DNA from: Cyclobacteriaceae bacterium
GTDB taxonomy: Bacteria; Bacteroidota; Bacteroidia; Cytophagales; Cyclobacteriaceae
Length of the DNA: 64,000 nt
NCBI GenBank assembly: GCA_019638255.1
Contig: JAHBUD010000001.1
Coordinates: forward strand, 1,426,001-1,490,000
Reading direction: 5' to 3'
Part shown: in pieces, positions 23,922-31,960 of the stretch
Numbering within the stretch: the stretch's first letter is position 1
Layout: every line of letters starts with the position of its first letter
Position numbers and translations under genes: made by a program
The notes under the pieces: generated by a model
Databases searched by the model: none
What the model was told of the DNA's origin: nothing
Seen by the model: only the letters and a program-made list of their open reading frames with translations

Positions 23922-25925
23922 ATGAGTTTTGTCTATCCTACTTTTCTTTGGGCGCTAACCGCGCTGGCTATTCCGGTTATTGTCCATCTGTTTAATTTCA
24001 GGAAGACGCAAAAGATTTATTTCTCCAGCACACGCTTTCTCCAGCAAGTGCAGGAAGCCACCTCGGCCAAGCGAAAACTGAAACACTACTTAATTCTAGC
24101 TTCACGATTATTTTTTTTGTTGTTCCTGGTTCTTGCCTTTGCCCAACCCTTTATCCCCGCAAAGGAGCAGGTAGCTGCGCGTCAAAACATTGTCCTGTAT
24201 GTGGATAACTCACTCAGCATGTCTGTTCCGGTTGGCGAAAGAACGCGGGCATTGGATGCCGGGTTGACCATGGCAAACGAGATTGTTGAAATTTTTCCTC
24301 CGGATGCCCGGTTTCAATTGCTCACCAACGACTTTGCTCCCTTTTCCAACACCTATAAAACCAAAGCCGAAGTTCTTGACTTACTAACACAGGTTCGGTT
24401 ATCACCGGTATCGCGCTCCTTTAAGGAAGTGAAGGACCGAATCGATAATACGAATCGAACCCGTGCGCATGATGAAATTTTCTGGTTCTCCGATTTTCAG
24501 CAATCTACTACTGGTGCGCTTTCCGAATCAATGCCCGACAGTACCCAGCGACTACACCTCATTCCGCTTACGTTCGAGCCACTGGCCAATATTTTTGTTG
24601 ACACCGCCTACCTGGAAAATCCATTTGTCGTGGGGGGCGAAAAAAACACGTTGAATGTTAAGCTTCGCAATGACGGAACAAAGGCAATCGATCAGCTTTT
24701 AGTGAAGTTAACGGTAAACGGTATTCAAACAGGTACCAGTTCAATTGGCATTCCAGCGCAAGGGAGTGCATCCACTTCGTTTGATATCGTTTCAGCAAAG
24801 CGAGGTACCAGTCAGCTGGTGATAAGTTTTAACGATTACCCGGTAAGCTTTGATAATGAGTTTTCTCTCGCCCTGAATTTTTCAGAGAAAGTAAAGGTAG
24901 CCGAGGTAAAAAGTTCATTCACCAAATCGCCTGTTGAAATAGTTTATGGCAATAAGGAGGTTTTTAATTTCCGTTCATTTGATATCAAGAATGTAAATTA
25001 TTCTGTGCTGCAAGAGACTGACTTGGTTGTATTGAACGGCTTGGATATAATTGATGGTGCGCTTACTTCGTTTCTTCAAAATTATATTATGAATGGCGGT
25101 GCATTGTTGGTGATACCCTCTTCAACACCTGATCTCGTTTCTTATCGCACGCTGCTTTCCAATAATACACTTACTTCAGTAAGCGAGCCGCAGCTTACTG
25201 AACTGGAAACCCCTGACTTTTCGAATCCGTTTTTTGAGAATGTTTTTGAAGAGCGTGCCAACCGCCTCGTATTGCCAAAGGCCAGGCGCGTAATTGACTG
25301 GGGCAACGACCGTTCAGCAATATTGAAATTTAAGAGCGATAAACCGTTTCTCTCGCAGTTTACCCGGGGAGGCAAGATTTTCCTGATGGCTTCTCCACTA
25401 CATCCCGAATTCTCTGACCTGAATAATAACTTTCTGTTTTTGCCGGTGATGTACCGCATTGCAACATCGGCCAAGAAGGCCGATTGGAAACCTTACCATA
25501 ACCTTAATGAAACATTGATCACGCTTCGTATTGACAGTCTTTCCGGTGAGCAGCAAGTACGCCTGGCGGGTCAGCAGGAAATTATACCCGCTCAACGAAA
25601 GCTGGGCGATCGTGTAATGCTTGAACTGCCCCGGTTTTCTATGAACACCGGATTTTACCATGTCATGGTAGGCCGCGATACTACGGGACTTCTGGCATTT
25701 AACCTGAATCGAAACGAATCCTTGCTCAAGCAATGGAGCGCTGAGGAAGTGAAGCAACAGCTTGGGGGCGCAGATAACATCACTGTTTTTGAAGCTAACT
25801 CAGCTGAAACTTTCAGTAACGAAATAAAAACAAGATATTTGGGGAAGCCATTATGGAAGTATGCGTTGATCGTTGCCCTTTTCTTCCTGTTGATAGAAAT
25901 ACTCCTGATCCGTTTTCTAAAGTAA
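23922..25925 (+). CDS. BatA domain-containing membrane protein
   Basis: A 667-residue protein. Residues 1-80 are the BatA/aerotolerance N-terminal domain with two helices (FLWALTALAIPVIVHLFNFR and YLILASRLFFLLFLVLAFAQ). A VWA-like part follows with D-N-S-L-S (LYVDNSLSMS) as the MIDAS. Beta-rich segments make up the middle, and a final helix, YALIVALFFLLIEILLIRFL, closes the protein, which leaves most of it in the periplasm. The family includes Bat aerotolerance proteins, but this long class is widespread in Bacteroidota with undefined role. The toxin-antitoxin pair starts 7 bp downstream. Confidence 0.9.
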   Translation: MSFVYPTFLWALTALAIPVIVHLFNFRKTQKIYFSSTRFLQQVQEATSAKRKLKHYLILASRLFFLLFLVLAFAQPFIPAKEQVAARQNIVLYVDNSLSMSVPVGERTRALDAGLTMANEIVEIFPPDARFQLLTNDFAPFSNTYKTKAEVLDLLTQVRLSPVSRSFKEVKDRIDNTNRTRAHDEIFWFSDFQQSTTGALSESMPDSTQRLHLIPLTFEPLANIFVDTAYLENPFVVGGEKNTLNVKLRNDGTKAIDQLLVKLTVNGIQTGTSSIGIPAQGSASTSFDIVSAKRGTSQLVISFNDYPVSFDNEFSLALNFSEKVKVAEVKSSFTKSPVEIVYGNKEVFNFRSFDIKNVNYSVLQETDLVVLNGLDIIDGALTSFLQNYIMNGGALLVIPSSTPDLVSYRTLLSNNTLTSVSEPQLTELETPDFSNPFFENVFEERANRLVLPKARRVIDWGNDRSAILKFKSDKPFLSQFTRGGKIFLMASPLHPEFSDLNNNFLFLPVMYRIATSAKKADWKPYHNLNETLITLRIDSLSGEQQVRLAGQQEIIPAQRKLGDRVMLELPRFSMNTGFYHVMVGRDTTGLLAFNLNRNESLLKQWSAEEVKQQLGGADNITVFEANSAETFSNEIKTRYLGKPLWKYALIVALFFLLIEILLIRFLK

Positions 25926-25932
25926 TGCCTTT

Positions 25933-26130
25933 ATGATAACACGCGATGAAGTAAAGGACGAGATCAATAAAATGCCTGAAAGTTTCTTACAGGAACTGTA
26001 CGATTTTATTCTATTCTTGAAGTATCGAAAATATCAACAGGAAGATAATGTGATGACTCATATTGCCAGTGAGGAGACCCTAAAAGAGTGGAATTCAACT
26101 GAAGAAGATCAGGCATGGAAAAATTTGTGA
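25933..26130 (+). CDS. DUF2281-type antitoxin
   Basis: A 65-residue protein with the DUF2281 pattern: VKDEINKMPESFLQELYDFI then LFLKYRK, and a flexible C-terminal tail (TLKEWNSTEEDQAWKNL) of the kind that wraps a toxin. It overlaps the downstream PemK-like gene by 16 bp, the normal arrangement of an antitoxin before its toxin. Whether it still has a working partner is doubtful because the toxin frame is broken. Confidence 0.85.
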   Translation: MITRDEVKDEINKMPESFLQELYDFILFLKYRKYQQEDNVMTHIASEETLKEWNSTEEDQAWKNL

Positions 26131-26385
26131 AGGGTGATATTGTAGTAGTTCCATTTCCCTTCTCAGATTTATCCTCATCGAAAAGAAGACCAGCCATGGT
26201 TATTGCAAACTTACCCGGTGAAGACATTATTCTTTGTCAGATCACCAGTCAACTGGTAAAAGATGAATTTTCAATATCCCTGTACGACACTGATTGATTT
26301 CGGAGAACTGAAGCAGCAAAGTAATGTCAGGCCTAACCGGATTTTTACGGCCAGTAAGAAAGTAATTCAGTATAAGGTCGGATAA
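26115..26385 (+). pseudogene. PemK/MazF family toxin, frameshifted
   Basis: The first frame (26115-26297) encodes FVKGDIVVVPFPFSDLSSSK, RRPAMVIANL and ILCQITSQ, the PemK/MazF endoribonuclease core, then stops after YDTD. A frame one base later continues from 26296 as DFGELKQQSNVRPNRIFTAS to a TAA at 26383-26385, which supplies the usual VRPN-IFT C-terminal strand. A single extra T near 26295 (or two lost bases) explains the split. The active Arg/Thr region is retained upstream of the break, but the truncated form would lack part of the fold. Either the module is inactivated or the base is an error. Confidence 0.8.
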
Positions 26386-26448
26386 GTTAACTCAAGAAAG
26401 TTTTCAGAGGTTCGAAATAAAATAGTTTCTTTGCTTGATCAATAATTT

Positions 26449-27714
26449 ATGAAAATACTTATTCAGGGCGCTAAAATCATCGATCCGAACTCCCCTTTTC
26501 ATAAAAAAACTAAAAACGTACTTCTCTTAAACGGCCGTTTATCCGAAATCGGAGATAAGAATTATCAGGCCGACAAGGTTATCGGGGCCGAAGGCATGAT
26601 GCTTACACCCGGCTGGTTTGACCTCGGCACTTTTGCGGGTGACCCCGGATTGGAGCACAAGGAAGACCTGAATTCGGTGTGTCAGGCTGCGGTAGCGGGT
26701 GGGTTTACGGAGCTTGCCCTGTTGCCCAATACAGTGCCCAGCATTCAAACCAAAAACGATATCAAGTACCTCACCCGTAATAATGACAGCAGACTGGTGC
26801 AGGTTCATCCGCTGGCATCTGTAACGCGTGATAACAAAGGCGAAGAACTTACCGAGATGATCGACCTGCACGAGGCAGGAGCGGTGGCCTTTACCGATGG
26901 CCTCAAAACAATCTGGCATACCGATATTTTTCTAAAAGCCCTTCAATACTTACAAAAGTTTAACGGTGTGCTGATTGATCACCCGGAAGATGTTTGGCTG
27001 AACATGTTCGGACAGATGCATGAAGGTGTGCAAAGCACCATGCTGGGATTAAAAGGCATGCCGCGCATAGCGGAAGAAGTTGCTGTTCACCGTAACCTCG
27101 ATTTACTGCACTACGCAGAGGGCAGACTGCACATGGCCAGACTGTCATCGGCACGTTCGATAAACCTTATCCGAAGCGCCAAAAAGAAATTACCGGTAAC
27201 CTGCGACATCACAGCGTATCAACCCCTGCTGGATGACAGCATGTTGAAGGGTTTTGATACGAACTATAAAGTTAACCCGCCTTTGCGTGAGAAACGCGAC
27301 AACGAGGCGCTCATTAAAGGACTTAACGATGGCACCATTGATGTGATTTGCTCCGGACATGTGCCCCACGATGAGGAAAGTAAAAACCTCGAGTTTGATC
27401 ATGCCGATGCCGGGATCATTAGCCTGCAAACATTCGCAGCCAATCTGGTATCGCTTTCAAAGCATGTTGATTGGTCTACCTTGTTGGAGAAGGTAACGGT
27501 GGCTCCCCGCAAAGTACTCGGGTTGGAAGTTTCTTCCATTGATGTTGATGTAAAAGCTAACCTTACCCTGCTCGACCCCGCCCGAACCTGGTTATACGAT
27601 GAAAAAGCGAATTTGAGTAAAGCCAAAAACTCACCTTGGTTAGGTCAAACGTTAACGGGAAAAGTGGTTGCAGTTTTCAACAACACAAGGCACTGGATTG
27701 ATAGTTCATTATGA
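26449..27714 (+). CDS. Dihydroorotase-like protein lacking metal ligands
   Basis: A 421-residue amidohydrolase-fold protein closest in layout to dihydroorotase (MLTPGWFDLGTFAGDPGLEH, then KEDLNSVCQAAVAGGFTEL). In active type-I dihydroorotases the segment after P-G-x-x-D-x is H-x-H; here residues 60-62 are G-T-F. The late DHAPH motif reads GHVPH, with the catalytic Asp replaced by Gly303, and the H-V-S-T ligand loop reads ARLSS. The fold is retained but the zinc site is gone, as in non-catalytic DHOase partners that support aspartate transcarbamoylase in some bacteria. Automated annotation would call it pyrC. It starts an operon with two DUF4199 genes and a glycosyltransferase. Confidence 0.88.
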   Translation: MKILIQGAKIIDPNSPFHKKTKNVLLLNGRLSEIGDKNYQADKVIGAEGMMLTPGWFDLGTFAGDPGLEHKEDLNSVCQAAVAGGFTELALLPNTVPSIQTKNDIKYLTRNNDSRLVQVHPLASVTRDNKGEELTEMIDLHEAGAVAFTDGLKTIWHTDIFLKALQYLQKFNGVLIDHPEDVWLNMFGQMHEGVQSTMLGLKGMPRIAEEVAVHRNLDLLHYAEGRLHMARLSSARSINLIRSAKKKLPVTCDITAYQPLLDDSMLKGFDTNYKVNPPLREKRDNEALIKGLNDGTIDVICSGHVPHDEESKNLEFDHADAGIISLQTFAANLVSLSKHVDWSTLLEKVTVAPRKVLGLEVSSIDVDVKANLTLLDPARTWLYDEKANLSKAKNSPWLGQTLTGKVVAVFNNTRHWIDSSL

Positions 27715-28247
27715 GAAAGCCCTCACCGCTTTTAACTATCGGTATACGGTATGGCGCGATAGCAGCTATACTTTCCATCGCACTGAATATTACCATGTTT
27801 TACCTGGGCAGGCATCCGATGATGATTTCTCCTTTCCTGGATTTTAGGGTGTTTCTCTACGGATTGTTTATATTTTTTAGCTTGAAAGAGTACCGGGATT
27901 TTCATAATGGCGGTGCCTTGCATTTTTTTCAGGGTATGATTGGCAGCTTTGTGGTAGTGGCAACGGCTGCTGTGTTGGGCTCCTTGCTTTACCGCATTTT
28001 TGGTGCGATTGAAACGAACTTTACCCCGGAGTACGTCAGTTTGATGACGGAATACATCCGTTCATTTCCCGAGGAGGAATTAACACGGATCGGTGGAAAA
28101 GAGGAAGTTGAGCGTAATTTAGCTGAGCTTCCTTCTACTAATATGGCGCAACTCGCGTTCTTATATATGGCACAGAGCTTTGGAATCGGGTTGTTTATAA
28201 GTGTAATTCTATCCGTTATTTTAAGAAAACAACCAAAACCCGAATAA
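27711..28247 (+). CDS. DUF4199 domain-containing membrane protein (first copy)
   Basis: A 178-residue inner-membrane protein with four predicted helices (IRYGAIAAILSIALNITMFYLG, LDFRVFLYGLFIFFSLKEYR written in separate segments, then the GSFVVVATAAVLGSLLYRIF helix and a final LFISVILSVIL). The gene starts inside the dihydroorotase stop (ATGA), implying translational coupling. DUF4199 has no known function. Confidence 0.87.
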   Translation: MRKPSPLLTIGIRYGAIAAILSIALNITMFYLGRHPMMISPFLDFRVFLYGLFIFFSLKEYRDFHNGGALHFFQGMIGSFVVVATAAVLGSLLYRIFGAIETNFTPEYVSLMTEYIRSFPEEELTRIGGKEEVERNLAELPSTNMAQLAFLYMAQSFGIGLFISVILSVILRKQPKPE

Positions 28248-28249
28248 TT

Positions 28250-28801
28250 ATGGAAGAAACAACTCAACCTCAATCACTTCTCAAACATGCACTTCGTTGG
28301 GCATTGATCACAGGCGGAGTCAGCATGGTGCTTACAATGCTGCTCTACTCAATCGACTATACCGTAATGATACAGCTTAAAGTGCTGTTTATTTCCTTGG
28401 CCATATATTTCAGTATTACAGTATATGCCGGTATTGACTACAGAAAATCTATAGGGGGATTTTTAGGCTATGGCAAAGCCTGGCAACATGGTTTTATTGT
28501 ATTGGCAGTATCAGGTTTTGTGGCAACGTTATTTAGCCTTGTGCTGTATAACATAATCGATCCCGAGTTACCAGAGAAGCTGGTTGATGCTTCCATCGAA
28601 AACACCCGTGCAATTATGGAAAAGTTCGGAACTCCGGAAGATGCTATGGATGATGCTTTAGAAAAAGCCCGCGAAAACACGGCTAAACAGTTTACTGTTT
28701 CTGGTTCATTGTTATCGTATATAACAATTGCTATCTTTTCAGCCATTATGGCGCTGATTTCAGCATTAATTGTGCGGAAAAGTCAGCCGGAAATGATATA
28801 A
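28250..28801 (+). CDS. DUF4199 domain-containing membrane protein (second copy)
   Basis: A 183-residue paralogue of the preceding gene with the same four-helix plan (ALITGGVSMVLTMLLYSIDY; then FISLAIYFSITVYAGIDYRK; then HGFIVLAVSGFVATLFSLVL; then a last helix ITIAIFSAIMALISALIV). The loop between helices three and four is acidic and helical (AIMEKFGTPEDAMDDALEKA). It begins 2 bp after its paralogue. The pair may form a heteromer; function unknown. Confidence 0.87.
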   Translation: MEETTQPQSLLKHALRWALITGGVSMVLTMLLYSIDYTVMIQLKVLFISLAIYFSITVYAGIDYRKSIGGFLGYGKAWQHGFIVLAVSGFVATLFSLVLYNIIDPELPEKLVDASIENTRAIMEKFGTPEDAMDDALEKARENTAKQFTVSGSLLSYITIAIFSAIMALISALIVRKSQPEMI

Positions 28802-29821
28802 ATGCAAAATCCTGAGTTATCAATAGTTATTCCCGTATTTAACGAAGACGAATCACTTCATGAACTAAGTGATTGGATTAGCCGTGTGATGAAAGCGCAC
28901 GGCTATTCTTTTGAAGTGTTGTTTGTTGATGACGGAAGCACCGATAACTCATGGATGAAAATTCAGGAAATCAGTGCAACGAATCCATCGTTTAAAGGCC
29001 TGAAGTTTAACCGCAATTATGGCAAATCTGCCGCACTTCAAACAGCTTTCCGTGCTTCGCTAGGTGAGGTAGTGATTACCATGGATGCCGATTTGCAGGA
29101 TAGTGCGGATGAAATACCGGCATTATACGAAATGATCCGCAAAGAGGGTTACCAGTTGGTTTCCGGGTGGAAGAAGAAACGCAACGACCCCATTACGAAA
29201 ACCATACCCTCACGCTTTTTCAATTTTGTTACCCGAAAAATATCGGGCATTCATATTCACGACTTCAACTGCGGACTTAAAGCATACGATAGATCTGTGG
29301 TAAAGAATATTTCGGTGTATGGCGAAATGCATCGCTACATACCGTTGATTGCCAAGTGGGCAGGTTTTACAAAGATTGGCGAGCGAGTAGTGCAGCATAA
29401 TGAACGCAAGTACGGATATTCAAAATTTGGGTTTGAGCGTTTTGCGCGGGGCTTTTTGGATTTACTGACCATTACTTTTGTTGGACGATTTGCAATGCGT
29501 CCGATGCATTTTTTTGGAACACTCGGCACACTTTCTTTCTTGGCCGGTTTTATTTTTACGATCAAGATTTTGTGGGATAAAATTGACTCGGTTTACTTTT
29601 CACAGATACCGTTGAAGCGCGATGTTACTCAGCAGCCTTTGTTTTTCCTGGCATTGGTGGCACTCGTTATTGGTGTTCAGCTTTTTGTTACCGGTTTTTT
29701 GGCGGAATTGATAACCCGTCAATCGTTATCGCGGAAAAATTATTTGGTCATTGACAAGGTAGGTATTGATGAACTTCCGGCAAGTTCTACGATGCGAATT
29801 GTTGCAGGTACACATACTTAA
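28802..29821 (+). CDS. Family 2 glycosyltransferase with membrane anchor
   Basis: A 339-residue GtrB/DPM1-like transferase. The catalytic domain has VIPVFNEDESL, FVDDGSTDNSW and the D-x-D-like MDADLQDS, with FNCGLKAYDRS at the acceptor side. Two C-terminal helices (FGTLGTLSFLAGFIFTIKI, FFLALVALVIGVQLFVTGFL) anchor it in the inner membrane. Members transfer sugar from a nucleotide donor to polyprenyl phosphate, or elongate lipid-linked glycans. Its start abuts the DUF4199 stop, so it is the last gene of the operon. Confidence 0.92.
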   Translation: MQNPELSIVIPVFNEDESLHELSDWISRVMKAHGYSFEVLFVDDGSTDNSWMKIQEISATNPSFKGLKFNRNYGKSAALQTAFRASLGEVVITMDADLQDSADEIPALYEMIRKEGYQLVSGWKKKRNDPITKTIPSRFFNFVTRKISGIHIHDFNCGLKAYDRSVVKNISVYGEMHRYIPLIAKWAGFTKIGERVVQHNERKYGYSKFGFERFARGFLDLLTITFVGRFAMRPMHFFGTLGTLSFLAGFIFTIKILWDKIDSVYFSQIPLKRDVTQQPLFFLALVALVIGVQLFVTGFLAELITRQSLSRKNYLVIDKVGIDELPASSTMRIVAGTHT

Positions 29822-29877
29822 TATCCAACTGAAATTTATTTCTTTCCTATCGTTGGTTTTAAAATATCTTTGATGCT

Positions 29878-30270
29878 GTGAAGCAGGATCTGGCCCATAT
29901 TGCCCTTGTTGTTGATGATTACGACCAGGCAATTGAATTCTACACGAAGAAACTCAACTTTCAATTATTGGAAGACACGCCCTTGAGTGAAACAAAACGC
30001 TGGGTGCGAATTGCGCCCTCGGGCTCAGATGGCTGCAGTCTACTGTTGGCAAAGGCCGTAGACGATGAGCAACGAAGTCGTGTTGGAAATCAAACCGGAG
30101 GTAGGGTGTTCCTGTTTCTGCATACGGATAATTTCCAGCGTGATTTTGAGAATCTCAAGCAACACAACATAACCATTGTGCGCGAGCCTTCGCAGGAAGT
30201 GTATGGTACTGTGGCGGTATTTGCGGATCTGTATGGAAATCTTTGGGATTTGATCCAACCCGTTAAATAA
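29878..30270 (+). CDS. VOC family protein (glyoxalase-like)
   Basis: A 130-residue vicinal-oxygen-chelate protein, starting with GTG at 29878. Visible family parts: IALVVDDYDQAIEFYTKKLN, KRWVRIAPSGSDGCSLLLAK and the last strand VAVFADLYGNLWDLIQPVK. Metal ligands would be H7, an acidic residue in the middle and E/D near the end; the end position reads D (WDLIQ). The substrate cannot be read from sequence. The hydrolase starts 9 bp later. Confidence 0.9.
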   Translation: MKQDLAHIALVVDDYDQAIEFYTKKLNFQLLEDTPLSETKRWVRIAPSGSDGCSLLLAKAVDDEQRSRVGNQTGGRVFLFLHTDNFQRDFENLKQHNITIVREPSQEVYGTVAVFADLYGNLWDLIQPVK

Positions 30271-30279
30271 TTCAACACA

Positions 30280-31086
30280 TTGAAAACCATCAGGGCCATT
30301 TTAAAAGTTACTGCACTGCTGGGATTCGTTTACGTGTTTGCTGCGTTTGTGTTTTACTTCTTTCAGGAGCGTTTTGTTTTTCAAGCAGAGCCATTGGCAG
30401 ACGATTATTCTTTTCAGTTTGATGAACCTTTTGAGGAGTACTTCATCGAAGTACAGGAAGGGATTAGTCTTAATGCACTCTTATTCAAAACCGATCAGCC
30501 TGTAAAAGGCCTGATACTTTATTTCCATGGCAATGCCGATAACCTGCAGCGTTGGGGCCGATATGCCGTTGATCTTACCCAATATGGTTATGATGTTATA
30601 ATGGTAGACTACCGCGGTTATGGTAAAAGCGGTGGTGAACCTTCCGAGGCGACTATGTATAGCGATGCTCAGAAAATACTTCAATGGGTTAAGCAGGATT
30701 TTCAATATAGTAGCCTGATGCTTTACGGGCGTTCATTGGGTGCAGCGGTAGCTTCGAAACTGGCAATAACAACCGATACGGATCAGCTAATTTTGGAGAC
30801 ACCTTTCGATGAGATCAGGAGTGTTGCGCATCCGGTTTTTCAACCTGTTACACGGTTTCTTTCCAAACGCCTGGTGCTCTCCAACCGGGAACATCTCAAG
30901 GAGGTTAAATGCAGGGTATTGATTATTCACGGTACCGATGATTGGATTGTGCCGCTTGAATCAGCCTTAAAGCTTAAGCCTTTCTTGAAACCTGGAGATG
31001 AATTTGTAATCATTAAAGGTGGTAGCCACAAAAACCTGAATGAGTTTAAGGAGTACTACAGCGCACTGGCTGAAGTGCTTCACTAG
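30280..31086 (+). CDS. Alpha/beta hydrolase with N-terminal membrane anchor (first copy)
   Basis: A 268-residue hydrolase starting with TTG at 30280. An N-terminal helix (VTALLGFVYVFAAFVFYFFQ) anchors it. The catalytic core has LYFHGNADNL (oxyanion), DYRGYGKSGG, the nucleophile elbow G-R-S-L-G (Ser), an Asp in IIHGTDDWIVP and the His in GGSHKNLNEF. This is the BEM46/YqkD-like serine hydrolase group, with unknown natural substrate. The next gene but one is a same-length paralogue. Confidence 0.9.
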   Translation: MKTIRAILKVTALLGFVYVFAAFVFYFFQERFVFQAEPLADDYSFQFDEPFEEYFIEVQEGISLNALLFKTDQPVKGLILYFHGNADNLQRWGRYAVDLTQYGYDVIMVDYRGYGKSGGEPSEATMYSDAQKILQWVKQDFQYSSLMLYGRSLGAAVASKLAITTDTDQLILETPFDEIRSVAHPVFQPVTRFLSKRLVLSNREHLKEVKCRVLIIHGTDDWIVPLESALKLKPFLKPGDEFVIIKGGSHKNLNEFKEYYSALAEVLH

Positions 31087-31149
31087 TTAAGCTATCCTTT
31101 TCGTTTTCGATATAAAATGTCTCGCGATAATTGGTAACTTAGACCAACT

Positions 31150-31956
31150 ATGGTCACTGCCCTTTCCATTTTGCTGATACTTTATTTGGGTATATGCATC
31201 GCCTTTTACTTTTTTCAGCATTATGGATTTTTTCGTCCTGAAATTCTTTCCACTGCATTTCAGTATAAGTATCCCTTTCCTTTCGAGGAGCTTGATTTTG
31301 ATATGGAGGATGGCGGGCGAATCAACGCCCTTTATTTTAAGGTGCCCAATTCCCGTGGGGTAGTATATTACCTGAAAGGCAATTCAAAAAGCCTGAAGGG
31401 TTGGGGAAAGTTTGCCAAGGATTTTTTAAGCAACGGATACGATTTTTTTATGATGGACTACCGCGGCTTTGGTAAAAGTAGGGGTAAGCGCACACAAACA
31501 CGCGTGTTCAATGATGCGCAGTTCATTTATAAATGGTTGAGCGAGTTCTATCCGGAAAATAAAATTGTGTTGTACGGACGCTCATGGGGGAGTGGTATTG
31601 CTGCGCGCATTGCCTCATGGAATAAACCCGCCATGCTGATTCTTGATTCACCGTACTTTAGTTTCTTCTACAATGTTAACCGCTACCTGTTTTTTGTGCC
31701 ACTGCGGTGGCTGTTGAAATATGATATCCGAACCGATCAATACCTTAAATCGGTAAGTTGTCCGGTGCACATTATTCACGGCACACACGACCGGCTGATT
31801 TCGTTTGCGCAAAGCGAGAAGTTGAAAGCCTTGTATCCTGAAAAGATTACGCTGCACAGTATTGAAGGAGCACGACATAATAATTTGCCCGAGTTTCCTG
31901 AGTTTTTCGAAAAACTCTATCAAATCCTATATGTAAAACCAGTATCCTCTTCATAA
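31150..31956 (+). CDS. Alpha/beta hydrolase with N-terminal membrane anchor (second copy)
   Basis: A 268-residue paralogue of the preceding hydrolase: the same N-terminal helix (LSILLILYLGICIAFYFFQH), DYRGFGKSRG, nucleophile elbow G-R-S-W-G, Asp in IIHGTHDRLIS and His in GARHNNLPEF. In place of the HGNADN oxyanion motif it has YLKGNSKSLKG, so the oxyanion histidine is lost, which may signal changed specificity. Tandem duplication is the simplest origin. The acyl-CoA ligase starts 4 bp later, so the three may share a transcript and act on lipids. Confidence 0.88.
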   Translation: MVTALSILLILYLGICIAFYFFQHYGFFRPEILSTAFQYKYPFPFEELDFDMEDGGRINALYFKVPNSRGVVYYLKGNSKSLKGWGKFAKDFLSNGYDFFMMDYRGFGKSRGKRTQTRVFNDAQFIYKWLSEFYPENKIVLYGRSWGSGIAARIASWNKPAMLILDSPYFSFFYNVNRYLFFVPLRWLLKYDIRTDQYLKSVSCPVHIIHGTHDRLISFAQSEKLKALYPEKITLHSIEGARHNNLPEFPEFFEKLYQILYVKPVSSS

Positions 31957-31960
31957 ATGA

